Assembly: GCF_029846175.1 (NCBI RefSeq)
Contig: NZ_JARWAC010000019.1
Coordinates: 62,001 to 126,000 of the forward strand
Length of the DNA stretch: 64,000 bases
Direction: 5' to 3'
Source: Sphaerisporangium sp. TRM90804
GTDB lineage: Bacteria > Actinomycetota > Actinomycetes > Streptosporangiales > Streptosporangiaceae
A program made the translations under genes and the position numbers. The notes beneath the pieces were generated by a model. It worked only from the letters and a program-made list of their open reading frames with translations, searched no databases and was not told where the DNA came from. Shown here in pieces: positions 18,177-26,533 of this stretch. Every line of letters starts with the position of its first letter. Position 1 is the stretch's first letter.

Positions 18177-18217
18177 CCCCCGCGCGGCCCGCCCGTCCCG
18201 GGCCGGGCCGCGCGGGG
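18177..18217 (+). terminator. Hairpin terminator after transglutaminase operon
   Basis: A perfect 14-bp stem, CCCCGCGCGGCCCG (18178-18191) with its complement at 18204-18217 and a 12-nt loop, begins 5 nt after the TGA. It has no T-tract, as is common for actinomycete terminators. The ~300 nt that follow, to 18528, show no supportable gene. Confidence 0.75.
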
Positions 18218-18528
18218 ATCTCACGGCGTCACGGCGAGGGACCGCGCACGGCCCCCTCAACGCGAGCAGGACCCCCTTCGCCGCTCACAATCGGGATCCG
18301 GCACACGTGCGCGGGCCCACGCGCGGCGGGATCGCGGGCGTCGGGAGGGCGGCGCGAGACCCTCGACGCGCCCGCCGTCGAGCGTGCGCGGCACCGGCAC
18401 GGGCGCCTCGAAGATCGTCCCTCACGACACGCGCGCGCCGGACGACGACACGAAGACCACGCCCTCCGGGCGCGCGCGCCTGACGGCTACGTGAGGACGA
18501 TCACGCCGCTCAGGGCGCGCACGCCGCG

Positions 18529-18559
18529 GGCCGCCTCCGCCCGTGAGGGCGGGGCGGCC
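18529..18559 (-). terminator. Hairpin terminator after DUF3040 gene
   Basis: GGCCGCC-TCCGCCC (18529-18542) pairs with GGGCGGG-GCGGCC (18547-18559) around a GTGA loop with one bulge. It lies 33 nt beyond the stop of the minus-strand DUF3040 gene, facing the terminator of the transglutaminase operon. Confidence 0.6.
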
Positions 18560-18591
18560 GGTCGGGGCTCACGGCGGGGCCGCGAGGTGGG

Positions 18592-18996
18592 TCAGCGCTC
18601 TTCGCCTCGGCGGCGCCAGCGCTCCTCCATGCGTTCCATGAAGCTGGGACGCCGGCCGGCGCGACGCTGCTCCGGCTGGGGACCGGGGGCGGCGCCCGGC
18701 TTGGCGACGGCTTCACCCCCGAACCCGTTCATGCGCTTCCAGCTCGACAGACCCCACAGACACGCGGCCAGCATGACCACGAAGCCGCCCACACCGAGTG
18801 GGATGATCGGTGCCACGACGCCGACCATCAGCAGGACGACACCGAGGACGAAGCCGATGGAGGCTTTGACCAGGCGACGCTTGTAATGGTTGCGTGGATC
18901 ACTGATCCGAACGGTATTGGCCCACTTCGGGTCCTCGGCGTAGAGGGCCTGCTCGATCTGTTCGAGCAAGCGCTGCTCGTGCTCAGAGAGCGGCAC
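18592..18996 (-). CDS. DUF3040 family membrane protein
   Basis: This 134-residue protein opens with VPLSEHEQRLLEQIEQALYAEDPKWANTV-type sequence, the hallmark of DUF3040, and has two transmembrane helices (~48-68 and ~72-92). The C-terminus is basic and low in complexity. The GTG at 18996 is chosen because of GGGAGG just upstream and the conserved PLSEHEQ opening. The family is nearly universal in actinomycetes; its function is unknown. It follows dinB on the same strand by 148 nt. Confidence 0.9.
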   Translation of the reverse strand: MPLSEHEQRLLEQIEQALYAEDPKWANTVRISDPRNHYKRRLVKASIGFVLGVVLLMVGVVAPIIPLGVGGFVVMLAACLWGLSSWKRMNGFGGEAVAKPGAAPGPQPEQRRAGRRPSFMERMEERWRRRGEER

Positions 18997-19143
18997 GGCG
19001 CCTCCCAAGGACAGCCCCTTGACGGGGTAGACGGCAACGGGCACCACAGGGTGTCCGGACCTCGCGGTCGGTTATCCCCAGAATACGAGGCTGTAGACGT
19101 AGGCGAAAGAAAACGTCCAACGTAGACCAAACCGGGGGTGACG

Positions 19144-20400
19144 TCATAGATCTATTCCATCAAACGGAGGCCGAACAAGCGAGGCCGGACGGACGGCTTC
19201 CGGGCCGAACCTCCGGGCCGCCTTGTCCATGGCCTTTTCGGCCTCCCGCCAGCCGGTTTCCCGTTCCCCCAGGCCAAGCTGGCGGGTCGCGGAGCCGGCC
19301 GGACGGAGGTTCTCGACCCTGACGCCGACCAGACGGAGGCGCACGCGCTCCAGCCCGGCGGCTCCGTAAAGTTCACGTGCTGTGGCGTAGATCTCCTTCG
19401 CGACGTCGGTCGCCTCGCGCAGGGTGCGCGATCGGGTGATCGTCGTGAAGTCGGAACGGCGGAGCTTGACGCTGACGGTGCGGCCGACGTGACCGCCGCC
19501 GCGCAACCTGGCGGCGACCCGCTCCGAGAGCCGCAGCAGCTCGCGGTGGATCTCTCCGGGGTCGTCCACGTCGTGGGAGAAGGTCTCCTCGGCGCCGATG
19601 CTCTTGTCGGGGACGTGCGGGGTTACCCGCCGCTCGTCGCGCCCCCAGGCGAGGGCGGCCAGGTGCGCGCCCACGGCCCCGAACTCGCGGCGCAGGGTCG
19701 GCACGGGCACCTGGGCCAGATCGCCCACCGTGCGGATGCCGAGCCGCACCAGAGCCTGCTCTGTACGCTCCCCAACGCCCCACAGGGCGGCGACGGGGAG
19801 CGGGTGGAGGAACTCCACCACCCCGTCGGCCGGGATCACCAGGAGGCCGTCTGGCTTGCACTCGCGGGAGGCGAGCTTGGCGACGAACTTGCTGCCGGCC
19901 ACGCCGACCGAGCAGGTGATGCCGTGGCGCTCGGCGACCTGGGCGCGGATGAGCGCGCCGATCTCGGCGGGGGTGCCCAGCCGGCGCAGGGCGCCGCCGA
20001 CGTCGAGGAACGCCTCGTCGGAGGCGATCGGCTCCACCTCGGGGGTGATGGTCTGGAAGATCTCCATCACGCCCTTGGAGACCTCGGCGTACTTTCGGTG
20101 GTCGGGCGGGATGACCACGGCCTGCGGGCACAGGCGGCGGGCGCGGGTCATGGGCATCGCCGAGTGGACGCCGAAGCCGCGGGCCTCGTAGGTGGCGCTG
20201 AGCACCACTCCCCTGGCGCCCGCGGCGCCGATGATCACGGGGGTGCCCTTCAGCTCGGGCCGGTCGAGAAGCTCGACGCTCGCGTAGAAGGCGTCCATGT
20301 CGACGTGCAGGATCGGGCACCCGGTGTCATCGGCCAGCGGCGCCCGCGCCCGGCGGCCACCAGGACCCGGCTCCGAGCGCAGCACCTGCTTTCGCGACAC
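19144..20400 (-). CDS. dinB: DNA polymerase IV (Y-family, DinB)
   Basis: This 418-residue translesion polymerase shows the palm motif HVDMDAFYASVE (~residue 33), the catalytic SDEAFLDVGGALRRLG, the thumb helix-hairpin-helix region LWGVGERTEQALVRLGIRTVGDLA and a little-finger domain ending near 400. The usual hydrophobic residue before the second Asp is replaced, giving ASDEAFLD rather than SIDEAYLD. The start is the GTG at 20400: a -10 element lies exactly at -12 to -7 from it, implying a leaderless mRNA under SOS control. Confidence 0.95.
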   Translation of the reverse strand: MSRKQVLRSEPGPGGRRARAPLADDTGCPILHVDMDAFYASVELLDRPELKGTPVIIGAAGARGVVLSATYEARGFGVHSAMPMTRARRLCPQAVVIPPDHRKYAEVSKGVMEIFQTITPEVEPIASDEAFLDVGGALRRLGTPAEIGALIRAQVAERHGITCSVGVAGSKFVAKLASRECKPDGLLVIPADGVVEFLHPLPVAALWGVGERTEQALVRLGIRTVGDLAQVPVPTLRREFGAVGAHLAALAWGRDERRVTPHVPDKSIGAEETFSHDVDDPGEIHRELLRLSERVAARLRGGGHVGRTVSVKLRRSDFTTITRSRTLREATDVAKEIYATARELYGAAGLERVRLRLVGVRVENLRPAGSATRQLGLGERETGWREAEKAMDKAARRFGPEAVRPASLVRPPFDGIDL

Positions 20401-20406
20401 CAGCCG

Positions 20407-20428
20407 ATCCTACCCCGAACATCCGTTC
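20407..20428 (-). promoter_or_regulatory. LexA (SOS) box and -10 of dinB
   Basis: GAAC-ATCC-GTTC at 20417-20428 is a perfect copy of the Gram-positive/actinobacterial LexA operator core (GAACNNNNGTTC). Immediately downstream on the minus strand, TAGGAT (20412-20407) sits at -12 to -7 relative to the GTG start codon. LexA bound here would cover the promoter spacer, so dinB is inferred to be DNA-damage inducible. Confidence 0.85.
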
Positions 20429-20621
20429 TATCAGCGAGGACGGGGGCCCCGAGTTCCGGCGAACCCCCGAGCCCACCACTCCCCGGCGCCTCCACGGCCC
20501 GCTCCCCACCTCGCCTCCAGGGCCCGGCGCAGCCCTGAGAACAGCCCGCCACAAGCTATGACACTTCCGGCAAGCCGCACTCGCCCGTAGGCCGTACAAC
20601 GGCGCGACGGGAGACGCGTGA

Positions 20622-20661
20622 CGGTGATCCTCTTCGGCGACGTCGCCGAAGAGGATCACCG
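20622..20661. terminator. Perfect 40-bp palindrome (probable bidirectional terminator)
   Basis: The 40 bases are exactly self-complementary with no intervening loop; each arm holds GATCCTCTTCGGCGAC or its complement. The site lies 82 nt downstream of the methyltransferase stop and 220 nt upstream of dinB. As RNA it would form a hairpin of about 18 bp with a 4-nt turn. The remainder of the 20,401-20,742 gap holds the dinB promoter and nothing else I can identify. Confidence 0.65.
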
Positions 20662-20742
20662 GTGACCGTGGAAGCGGGTGGCGTGCGACCGGGCCGCCGG
20701 GGACACGGTGGCGGCACGGCCGGGGCGTCCTGTGGAGCCGGG

Positions 20743-21504
20743 TCAGCGGTGGCCGAGGACGTGGAGCTGGGTCGCGATGTCACGCAGGACGGGGTGGCCG
20801 GCGGCGGCCTGTTCCAGGGCGACCAGAGCGCGGGCGGCGCCCGGTTCGCCGTCGAGCAGGCGGCCGGGGATGAGGTCGGCGAAGATGCGGACGCCCCTGG
20901 CCTCGCCGGGGGTGAACCCGGCGCCGGACAGCAGTTCGGCGAGCGCGCCGCCGCTGAACCGCCGGGGGGTCGGATCCTGCTGACCCCACCGGCCCGCGGG
21001 GTCGGTCAGGGCCTGGCGGGCCTCGTCGAAGTGCCCGGTCAGCGAGCGGTGGATCGCCGTGGCGACGGGGTTGGCGGCGAGCACGCTGATCACCCCGCCC
21101 TTCCTCAGCAGCCCGGCCACGGCGGCGAGCGCGCCGGCGGGGTCCTCGACGTACTCCAGGACGCTGTGGCACAGCACGAGGTCGGCGCTGCCGGGCTCCA
21201 GCAGGTCGCGCAGGTCGGCGGCGTCGCCCTGGAGGCCCTTGACGGCCACCCCCGCGTCGGCGGCGCGCCGTTCGAGGGCGGCCAGCGAGTCGGGGCTGGG
21301 GTCCACGACGGTCACCGTGTGGCCCAGCTCGGCGAGCGGCACGGCGAACCCGCCGGTGCCGCCTCCGGCGTCCACGATGTCGAGCCGGTCGCGCCCGGTC
21401 GCGGAGGTCTGGCCGGCCAGGGCCGACCGGAGAGCGTCCCAGACCACGGCGGTGCGCACCGCCGGTGAAGTGGCCGCCTGGCGTGGCCCGCCTTCGCTGC
21501 GCAA
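20743..21504 (-). CDS. Class I SAM-dependent methyltransferase
   Basis: This 253-residue protein has the Rossmann methyltransferase motifs IVDAGGGTGGFAVPLAELG (motif I), VVDPSPDSL (acidic loop), QGDAADL and LCHSVLEYVEDP, followed by HFDEARQAL. The order resembles the SmtA/CmoM-like tRNA-modification group, but the substrate cannot be read from the sequence. The start is an unusual TTG at 21504, supported by GAGGAGG 6 nt upstream. Confidence 0.8.
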   Translation of the reverse strand: MRSEGGPRQAATSPAVRTAVVWDALRSALAGQTSATGRDRLDIVDAGGGTGGFAVPLAELGHTVTVVDPSPDSLAALERRAADAGVAVKGLQGDAADLRDLLEPGSADLVLCHSVLEYVEDPAGALAAVAGLLRKGGVISVLAANPVATAIHRSLTGHFDEARQALTDPAGRWGQQDPTPRRFSGGALAELLSGAGFTPGEARGVRIFADLIPGRLLDGEPGAARALVALEQAAAGHPVLRDIATQLHVLGHR

Positions 21505-21726
21505 CGTCAGCCTCCTCGGGGGATGTCGGTCGAGCCCAGCCTACGCGCAAAGGCCGCCGCACACCCGATCACCCTCGACCCGCCGCCCGGCCCCCGGCGA
21601 GGCACCCCGGAGAACGGCCGTCCACCGTCGACGGCGCCGGCATCACCGCCCCACGTCCCACCGCCGCGGCGCCGGAGGGTGCAGGCCGGTGATCGCGGTC
21701 ACTGCCCACCGAGCCGGAACAGAACG

Positions 21727-21814
21727 CACCCCGGCCGAGCCGTTGCGGGCGGCGGACACGTTGCCGCGTACCGAGGAGCCGGCACAGACCCCACCCCGGC
21801 GGAGCCGTTGCGGG
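21727..21814. repeat. Pair of 23-bp direct repeats
   Basis: Two copies of a CACCCCGGC-x-GAGCCGTTGCGGG element (21727-21749 and 21792-21814) differ at one base and start 65 bp apart in the nusB-methyltransferase gap. The second copy forms the left arm and loop of the nusB terminator hairpin. Confidence 0.6.
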
Positions 21815-21832
21815 GGCTCCGCCCGGGGTGGC
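21791..21832 (-). terminator. Terminator hairpin downstream of nusB
   Basis: CCACCCCGGCGGAGCC pairs with GGCTCCGCCCGGGGTGG (one bulged base) around a GC-rich 8-nt loop. It lies about 60 nt past the nusB stop on the minus strand. The rest of the 21,505-21,891 gap shows only the 23-bp direct repeat pair. Confidence 0.65.
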
Positions 21833-21891
21833 GGACGGGTGGGGCGGGGGCTCGGGGCGGAGGCGGTGCGGGGTCCGCCTGGGGCGGGGGG

Positions 21892-22302
21892 TCAGAGGGC
21901 CAGGGAGGGCTTCAGGTGCTTGAAGCGGGCCAGGAGGCCGTTGACGAACTGGGGGGACTCGTCGGTGGACAGCTCGGAGGCCAGGTGGACCCACTCGCTG
22001 ATGACCACGGCCTCCGGGACGTCGGCCACCCACAGCAGCTCGTAGGTGCCGGCGCGCAGGAGGTTGCGGTCGACGGCGGGCATGCGGTCGAGGGTCCAGC
22101 CCTCGGAGTAGGTGGAGATCAGCTCGTCGATGCGCGTGCGGTGACGGTCGACGCCCTCGACCAGCATCGTGGTGTACTCGTTGACGGGCGGTTCGGCCCG
22201 CTCGACCCGCTCAGCGAGGACGTCGCGCGGTGACTCGGTGCGCAGTTCGGCCTCGAAGAGGATGTCCAGGGCTCGCCTGCGTGCTTTTCCCCGAGCGGAC
22301 AC
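21892..22302 (-). CDS. nusB: Transcription antitermination protein NusB
   Basis: This 136-residue all-helical protein matches NusB: SARGKARRRALDILFEAEL at the start, then YTTMLVEGVDRHRTRIDELI, MPAVDRNLLRAGTYELLW and the C-terminal VISEWVHLASELSTDESPQFVNGLL. NusB with NusE (S10) binds boxA RNA in rRNA antitermination. The GTG start at 22302 lies 2 nt after the efp stop, so the two are cotranscribed, as in other actinobacteria. Confidence 0.96.
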   Translation of the reverse strand: MSARGKARRRALDILFEAELRTESPRDVLAERVERAEPPVNEYTTMLVEGVDRHRTRIDELISTYSEGWTLDRMPAVDRNLLRAGTYELLWVADVPEAVVISEWVHLASELSTDESPQFVNGLLARFKHLKPSLAL

Positions 22303-22304
22303 CG

Positions 22305-22865
22305 TCAGGCCCGGCCGAGGTACTCGCCGGTGCGGGTGTCGACCTTGATCTTCTCGCCGGTCGTGATGAAGAGCGGCACCTTGACCTCGGCGCCGGTCTC
22401 CAGGGTGGCGGGCTTGGTGCCGCCGGTGGAGCGGTCGCCCTGCAGGCCGGGCTCGGTCTGGGAGATGGTGAGCTCGACGGCGGCGGGCAGCTCGACGTAC
22501 AGGACGTTGCCCTCGTTGACCGCGACGGTCGCCAGCCCGTTCTCGAGCAGGTAGTTGGCGGTGTCTCCGACGGTCTTCCTGGGGACGTTCAGCATGTCGT
22601 AGGTCTCGGTGTCCATGAACACGAAGTCCTCGCCGTCCATGTACGAGTACTGCATCTCGCGCCTGTCGACGTTCGCCACCTCGACCTTGACGCCGGCGTT
22701 GAAGGTCTTGTCGACGACCTTCCCCGACAGCACGTTCTTCAGCTTGGTGCGGACGAACGCGCCCCCCTTGCCGGGCTTGACGTGCTGGAACTCCACCACC
22801 GCCCACAGCTCGCCACCCTCGAGCTTGAGCACCAGGCCGGTCTTGAGGTCATTGGTCGTCGCCAC
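22305..22865 (-). CDS. efp: Translation elongation factor P
   Basis: This 186-residue, three-domain EF-P relieves ribosome stalling at polyproline. The domain I loop is [18 protein letters not shown] with Lys33 at the tip; actinobacterial EF-Ps are known to work with an unmodified lysine, often in a KPGKGP loop, and here the residue two after Lys33 is Gly instead of Pro. The C-terminal signature [16 protein letters not shown] is intact. It sits between the Xaa-Pro peptidase and nusB genes. Confidence 0.97.
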   Translation of the reverse strand: MATTNDLKTGLVLKLEGGELWAVVEFQHVKPGKGGAFVRTKLKNVLSGKVVDKTFNAGVKVEVANVDRREMQYSYMDGEDFVFMDTETYDMLNVPRKTVGDTANYLLENGLATVAVNEGNVLYVELPAAVELTISQTEPGLQGDRSTGGTKPATLETGAEVKVPLFITTGEKIKVDTRTGEYLGRA

Positions 22866-22916
22866 TCGTGTTCTCCTGCGTCGTCGTCGTCGCGCTCGCT
22901 GGCCGCCGTCCGGTGT

Positions 22917-23966
22917 TCACAGGACCAGCAGCTCTCTTGTCGTGCGGGTGAGGAGTTCCGGGCCGCCCGCTCGCGTCACGAGGGTGTCCTCGATCCGGAC
23001 GCCGCCCCTGCCGGGGAGGTACACCCCCGGCTCGACGGTGATCGGAACCCGATCGTCAAGTCTACCGGCACCCGTGGGGCGCAGGAACGGATCCTCGTGT
23101 ATCTCCAGGCCGACGCCGTGCCCCAGGCCGTGGCCGAAATGCTCGCCGTGCCCGGCATCCCTGATGAGGTCCCGCGCGGCGGCGTCGACCTCGCCGGGAC
23201 CGGCGCCGGGCGACAGGGCACGCCGCCCGGCCCGCTGCGCCTCGCGCACCAGGTCGTACAGCTCGCGCTGCCACCCGGACACCGCGCCCACGGCGACCGT
23301 GCGGGTCATGTCGGCGTGGTAGCCGTCGTGGCGGGCGCCGAAGTCCATGGTCACCAGGTCGCCGCGCTCGATCGGGCGGTCGGACGGCGTGTGGTGCGGC
23401 ACCGAGCCGTTGGGCCCGCTCGCCACGATCGACTCGAAGGCGAGCCCTTCGGCGCCGAGCTCCATCATGCGCGACTCCAGCGCCCGGGCGACCTGCCTCT
23501 CGGTCATGCCGGGCGCGAGGGTGGCGACGACGTCGGCGAAGGCGCGGTCGGTCAGGTCGCAGGCGACGCGCAGCGCGTCGATCTCGGCCTCGTCCTTGAC
23601 CACGCGCAGCCCCTCCACGAGCCGGTCGAGCGGTGTCAGGGCGCCGCCGAGCTCCATGTAGCGGGCGACGGACATGTCGTGCGCCTCGATGCCCGGCCGC
23701 GCGGCCATCGCCGCCAGCGCGCCGGCGACGTCGCGCTGCTCGACCAGCTCGACGCCGGGGCAGGCGGCGCGGGCCGTCTCGATGTAGCGGAAGTCGGTCG
23801 CCAGCACGGCCGAGCCGTCCTCGCGCACCAGGACGGCGGCGTTCGAGCTGGACAGGCCGGTCAGGTATCGCACGTTGACGCCCCGGGTGACCAGGATGGC
23901 GTCGACGTCGTGCTCGCCCAGCAGCGCCGCGAGGCGGGCGCGCCGGGATCGGTGGACTCCGCTCAT
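22917..23966 (-). CDS. pepQ: M24 family Xaa-Pro aminopeptidase/prolidase
   Basis: This 349-residue metallopeptidase has an N-terminal creatinase-like domain (~1-125) and a pita-bread catalytic domain. Metal ligands are visible in MDFGARHDGYHADMTRT (two Asp), FGHGLGHGVGLEIHEDP (His), TVEPGVYLPGRGGVRIEDTL (Glu and Glu). It cleaves bonds next to proline. It is followed 51 nt later by efp, a classic actinobacterial pairing. The ATG at 23966 is 29 nt after the efflux pump stop. Confidence 0.93.
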   Translation of the reverse strand: MSGVHRSRRARLAALLGEHDVDAILVTRGVNVRYLTGLSSSNAAVLVREDGSAVLATDFRYIETARAACPGVELVEQRDVAGALAAMAARPGIEAHDMSVARYMELGGALTPLDRLVEGLRVVKDEAEIDALRVACDLTDRAFADVVATLAPGMTERQVARALESRMMELGAEGLAFESIVASGPNGSVPHHTPSDRPIERGDLVTMDFGARHDGYHADMTRTVAVGAVSGWQRELYDLVREAQRAGRRALSPGAGPGEVDAAARDLIRDAGHGEHFGHGLGHGVGLEIHEDPFLRPTGAGRLDDRVPITVEPGVYLPGRGGVRIEDTLVTRAGGPELLTRTTRELLVL

Positions 23967-23995
23967 GCCACGACTGTACGGCGTGCCGCGCCCGG

Positions 23996-25570
23996 TCAGG
24001 CGGGGTCGTCGGCGGCGGGCGCGGGCCTGGCGGAGCGCAGCGGCAGCTCGCGCAGGAACAGCACCGCGAGGAAGCCGAGCACGGCCGCCGGGACGCAGGC
24101 CAGGAAGACGGTCCGCATGGCCTCGGCGAACGCCTGGACGACGATGTGGCGCAGCTCCGGGGGCAGGGCGTGGATGGCCTCGGGCGTGCCGAGCGGGATC
24201 TCGCCCGGCGGCGCGGCGGTGTGCGCGGCGGCCAGCATGCGGGCCATCTCGTCGCGCACCCGGTTGGTCAGGACGGCGCCGAGCGCGGCCACGCCCACGG
24301 CGCCGCCCAGGCTGCGGAAGAAGGTGACCCCGGAGGTGGTGACCGCCATGTCGCGGGGCGGCGCGGCGTTCTGCGCGGCGAGGATCAGGATCTGCATGCT
24401 CATGCCGAGCCCGAGGCCCAGCACGGCGAGCCCGGCGCCGATGACCCAGCGCTCGGAGTCGGCGTGCAGCTGCGACAGCAGGGCCATGCCGGTCCCGACG
24501 AGCAGCATGCCGGCGGCCGGGAACGCCTTCCACCTGCCGGTGCGGGTGACGACCCGTCCCGCGCCGATCGAGGCGACCAGCAGGCTGAGCACCAGGGGCA
24601 GCGTCATCAGGCCGGACACCGCCGGGCTCATGCCCTTGACGATCTGGAGGTACTGCGGCAGGTAGATCATGACGCCGAAGATCGAGACGCCGACCAGCAG
24701 CGACGCGGCGGCGGCCGCCACGAAGGTACGGTCGCCGAACAGCCGGGGCGGCAGGATCGGGTCGGCGGCGCGGCGCTCGGCCATGACCGACAGCACGAAC
24801 AGCAGCGCCGCGACGGCGCCGAGTCCGTAGGACCACGGGGAGTTCCACGCGAACTGGTGGCCGCCGAGGGAGAGCAGGAGCATCAGCGCGGAGGCTCCGC
24901 CGGTGACGGTGAACGCCCCCCACCAGTCGACGCGCGCGTCGCGTTTCTGGTGGTCGAGCCGCAGCACCCGCTGGACGACCAGGAAGGCGGCCACCGCGAG
25001 CGGCACGCACACGTAGAAGCACCAGCGCCAGCCCAGCCAGGGGGTGTCGACCAGGACGCCGCCGAGCAGCGGCCCGGTGACCGTGGACACCCCGAAGACG
25101 GCGCCGATGTAGCCGGAGTAGCGGCCGCGCTCCCTCGGCTGCACGATGTCGCCGAGGATGACCTGCGTCAGCGCCGCGAGGCCGCCGGTGCCGAGGCCCT
25201 GCACGGCGCGGGCGGCGATCAGCATGCCCATGTTCGCCGAGAGCCCGGCGACGAGGGAGGCCCCGACGAACAGCCAGAGGGCGAGCTGGAACATGCGCTT
25301 GCGGCCGAACAGGTCGGACAGCCGGCCCCACAGCGGGGTGGACGCCGTCATGGTCAGCAGGGTGGCCGCGGCGACCCAGGAGAGCTGGTCCTGTGCGCCG
25401 AACTCCCCGACGATCGTGGGCAGGGCGGTGCCGACCACCGAGGTGGAGATCATGGAGGTCAGCAGGGCGAGCATCAGCCCGGAGAGGATCTTCAGGATCT
25501 CGCGGTGGGAGTAGGCGCGACGGACGGCGTCCTCGTCGCGTGCCGGTGGCAGGGCGCCCCGCACCGTCAC
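23996..25570 (-). CDS. DHA2-type 14-TM MFS multidrug exporter
   Basis: This 524-residue major facilitator has about 14 transmembrane helices and the DHA2 motif C region (GPLLGGVLVDTPWLGWRWCFYV) plus motif A (GRLSDLFGRKRMF). It is a proton-driven drug exporter of the EmrB/QacA type. The GTG at 25570 is chosen because GGGGAGG lies 6 nt upstream and because a TTGACA-N17-TACAAA promoter sits just above; an upstream ATG at 25633 would lie inside the promoter. It is divergent from a TetR gene. Confidence 0.93.
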   Translation of the reverse strand: MTVRGALPPARDEDAVRRAYSHREILKILSGLMLALLTSMISTSVVGTALPTIVGEFGAQDQLSWVAAATLLTMTASTPLWGRLSDLFGRKRMFQLALWLFVGASLVAGLSANMGMLIAARAVQGLGTGGLAALTQVILGDIVQPRERGRYSGYIGAVFGVSTVTGPLLGGVLVDTPWLGWRWCFYVCVPLAVAAFLVVQRVLRLDHQKRDARVDWWGAFTVTGGASALMLLLSLGGHQFAWNSPWSYGLGAVAALLFVLSVMAERRAADPILPPRLFGDRTFVAAAAASLLVGVSIFGVMIYLPQYLQIVKGMSPAVSGLMTLPLVLSLLVASIGAGRVVTRTGRWKAFPAAGMLLVGTGMALLSQLHADSERWVIGAGLAVLGLGLGMSMQILILAAQNAAPPRDMAVTTSGVTFFRSLGGAVGVAALGAVLTNRVRDEMARMLAAAHTAAPPGEIPLGTPEAIHALPPELRHIVVQAFAEAMRTVFLACVPAAVLGFLAVLFLRELPLRSARPAPAADDPA

Positions 25571-25604
25571 CAGCGGCCTCCCCGATCTTCCGACCTTCCT
25601 CGCA

Positions 25605-25642
25605 TTTGTAGTAGACGCCCGTTTACATGTCAAACAACTACA
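25605..25642. promoter_or_regulatory. Divergent efflux/TetR control region
   Basis: On the minus strand TTGACA (25633-25628), a 17-nt spacer and TACAAA (25610-25605) form a good vegetative promoter for the exporter. The inverted repeat TGTAGT (25607-25612) / ACTACA (25637-25642) spans this promoter, and a second partial palindrome, GTTTACATGTCAAAC, lies at 25621-25635. These are plausible TetR operator halves; binding is inferred from position and symmetry. Confidence 0.6.
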
Positions 25643-25674
25643 GTGCGCATATAGGCGGAAAGGGGAGTGGCCAG

Positions 25675-26271
25675 GTGTCCGGCGAGTCGACGCAGGTACG
25701 AGATCGCGAGGCCACGAGCGGCCGCATCCTGGCCGCCGCCCGCACCCTGTTCGCCGAGCACGGCTACGAGCGGGTGACCGTCCGGATGATCGCGTCCGAG
25801 GCAGGCGCCAACGTCGCTCTGATCAACCGGTACTTCGAGTCGAAGGCGCGGCTGTTCGCGCACGTCCTGGTCGGCGAGTCGGCGATGCGGTCGGTGATCG
25901 AGGGCGACCCCGAGGGGCTGCCGCGGCGGCTGGCGGCGCACATGGCCCACCGGCTGAGCGCGGGCGCCTCCGACCCCATCGTGCGGGTGATCGACCGCGC
26001 CGGCACCAGCCCCGAGATCAGGGCGGTGCTGCGCGACCGGGTGGAGTCGGCCCTGACGGAACCGCTGCGCCGGCACCTGCCCGGCCCGAACGCCAGGGAG
26101 CGGGCGATGCTCGCGACCTCGATCATCCTCGGCGGCGGGTCGCTGCGCCGGGTGCTCGGGCCGGAGTCGCTGCGCGAGGCCGACCCGGGCTTCCTGGAGG
26201 AGCGGCTCACCGCCATCTTCACCGCCTGCCTGGCCGGCCCCGCCGACGGCGCCAGGACCCCGGCTCCCTGA
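25675..26271 (+). CDS. TetR family transcriptional regulator
   Basis: This 198-residue protein has an N-terminal TetR HTH (RILAAARTLFAEHGYERVTVRMIASEAGANVALINRYF in this order, ~14-48) and a variable ligand domain. The GTG at 25675 is preferred over an ATG 48 nt upstream, since that ATG would fall inside the shared promoter; AGGGGAG precedes the GTG. It is inferred to repress the divergent DHA2 exporter, and possibly itself. Confidence 0.88.
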   Translation: MSGESTQVRDREATSGRILAAARTLFAEHGYERVTVRMIASEAGANVALINRYFESKARLFAHVLVGESAMRSVIEGDPEGLPRRLAAHMAHRLSAGASDPIVRVIDRAGTSPEIRAVLRDRVESALTEPLRRHLPGPNARERAMLATSIILGGGSLRRVLGPESLREADPGFLEERLTAIFTACLAGPADGARTPAP

Positions 26272-26292
26272 CGGCGGCTCCCTGACGACACG

Positions 26293-26458
26293 TTCGGCGC
26301 ACCCGCCGGGCAAGGCCGGGACGCCGGCTCCCCCGACCTCCGAGCCGCCCGGCATGCTCGGCGTACCCGCCGGGCAGGGCCGGCTCCGCGACCTTCCCGA
26401 TTCTCCCGACCCGCCGTACCCGCCCGACCCGCCCGACCCGCCCGGCATGCTCGGCGTA
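26293..26458. repeat. Degenerate direct repeats between convergent genes
   Basis: In the gap between the tetR and LLM gene ends, a TCGGCG-ACCCGCCGGGCA-GGCCGG element occurs at ~26293 and ~26358, and an exact 20-bp copy occurs at 26346-26365 and 26439-26458. A short CGCCCGACC tandem (three units) lies between. Nothing in the gap reads as a gene. Confidence 0.5.
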
Positions 26459-26533
26459 TCCGGCCGGCGACGGCGTCGGGATCCCGCTTCCCGGCCGGTG
26501 CGAAGCGCCGGCCGGGCCCCGGGGCCGCGGGGG

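Noticed and set aside
22917-23966. M24 peptidase as methionine aminopeptidase or creatinase
   Set aside because: The N-terminal domain and the GHGVGLEIHE region fit the Xaa-Pro group, and the pairing with efp is typical for that family.
25571-25633. ATG at 25633 as the exporter start
   Set aside because: It lies within the -35 of a good promoter for the same gene. The GTG at 25570 has a well-spaced ribosome-binding site.
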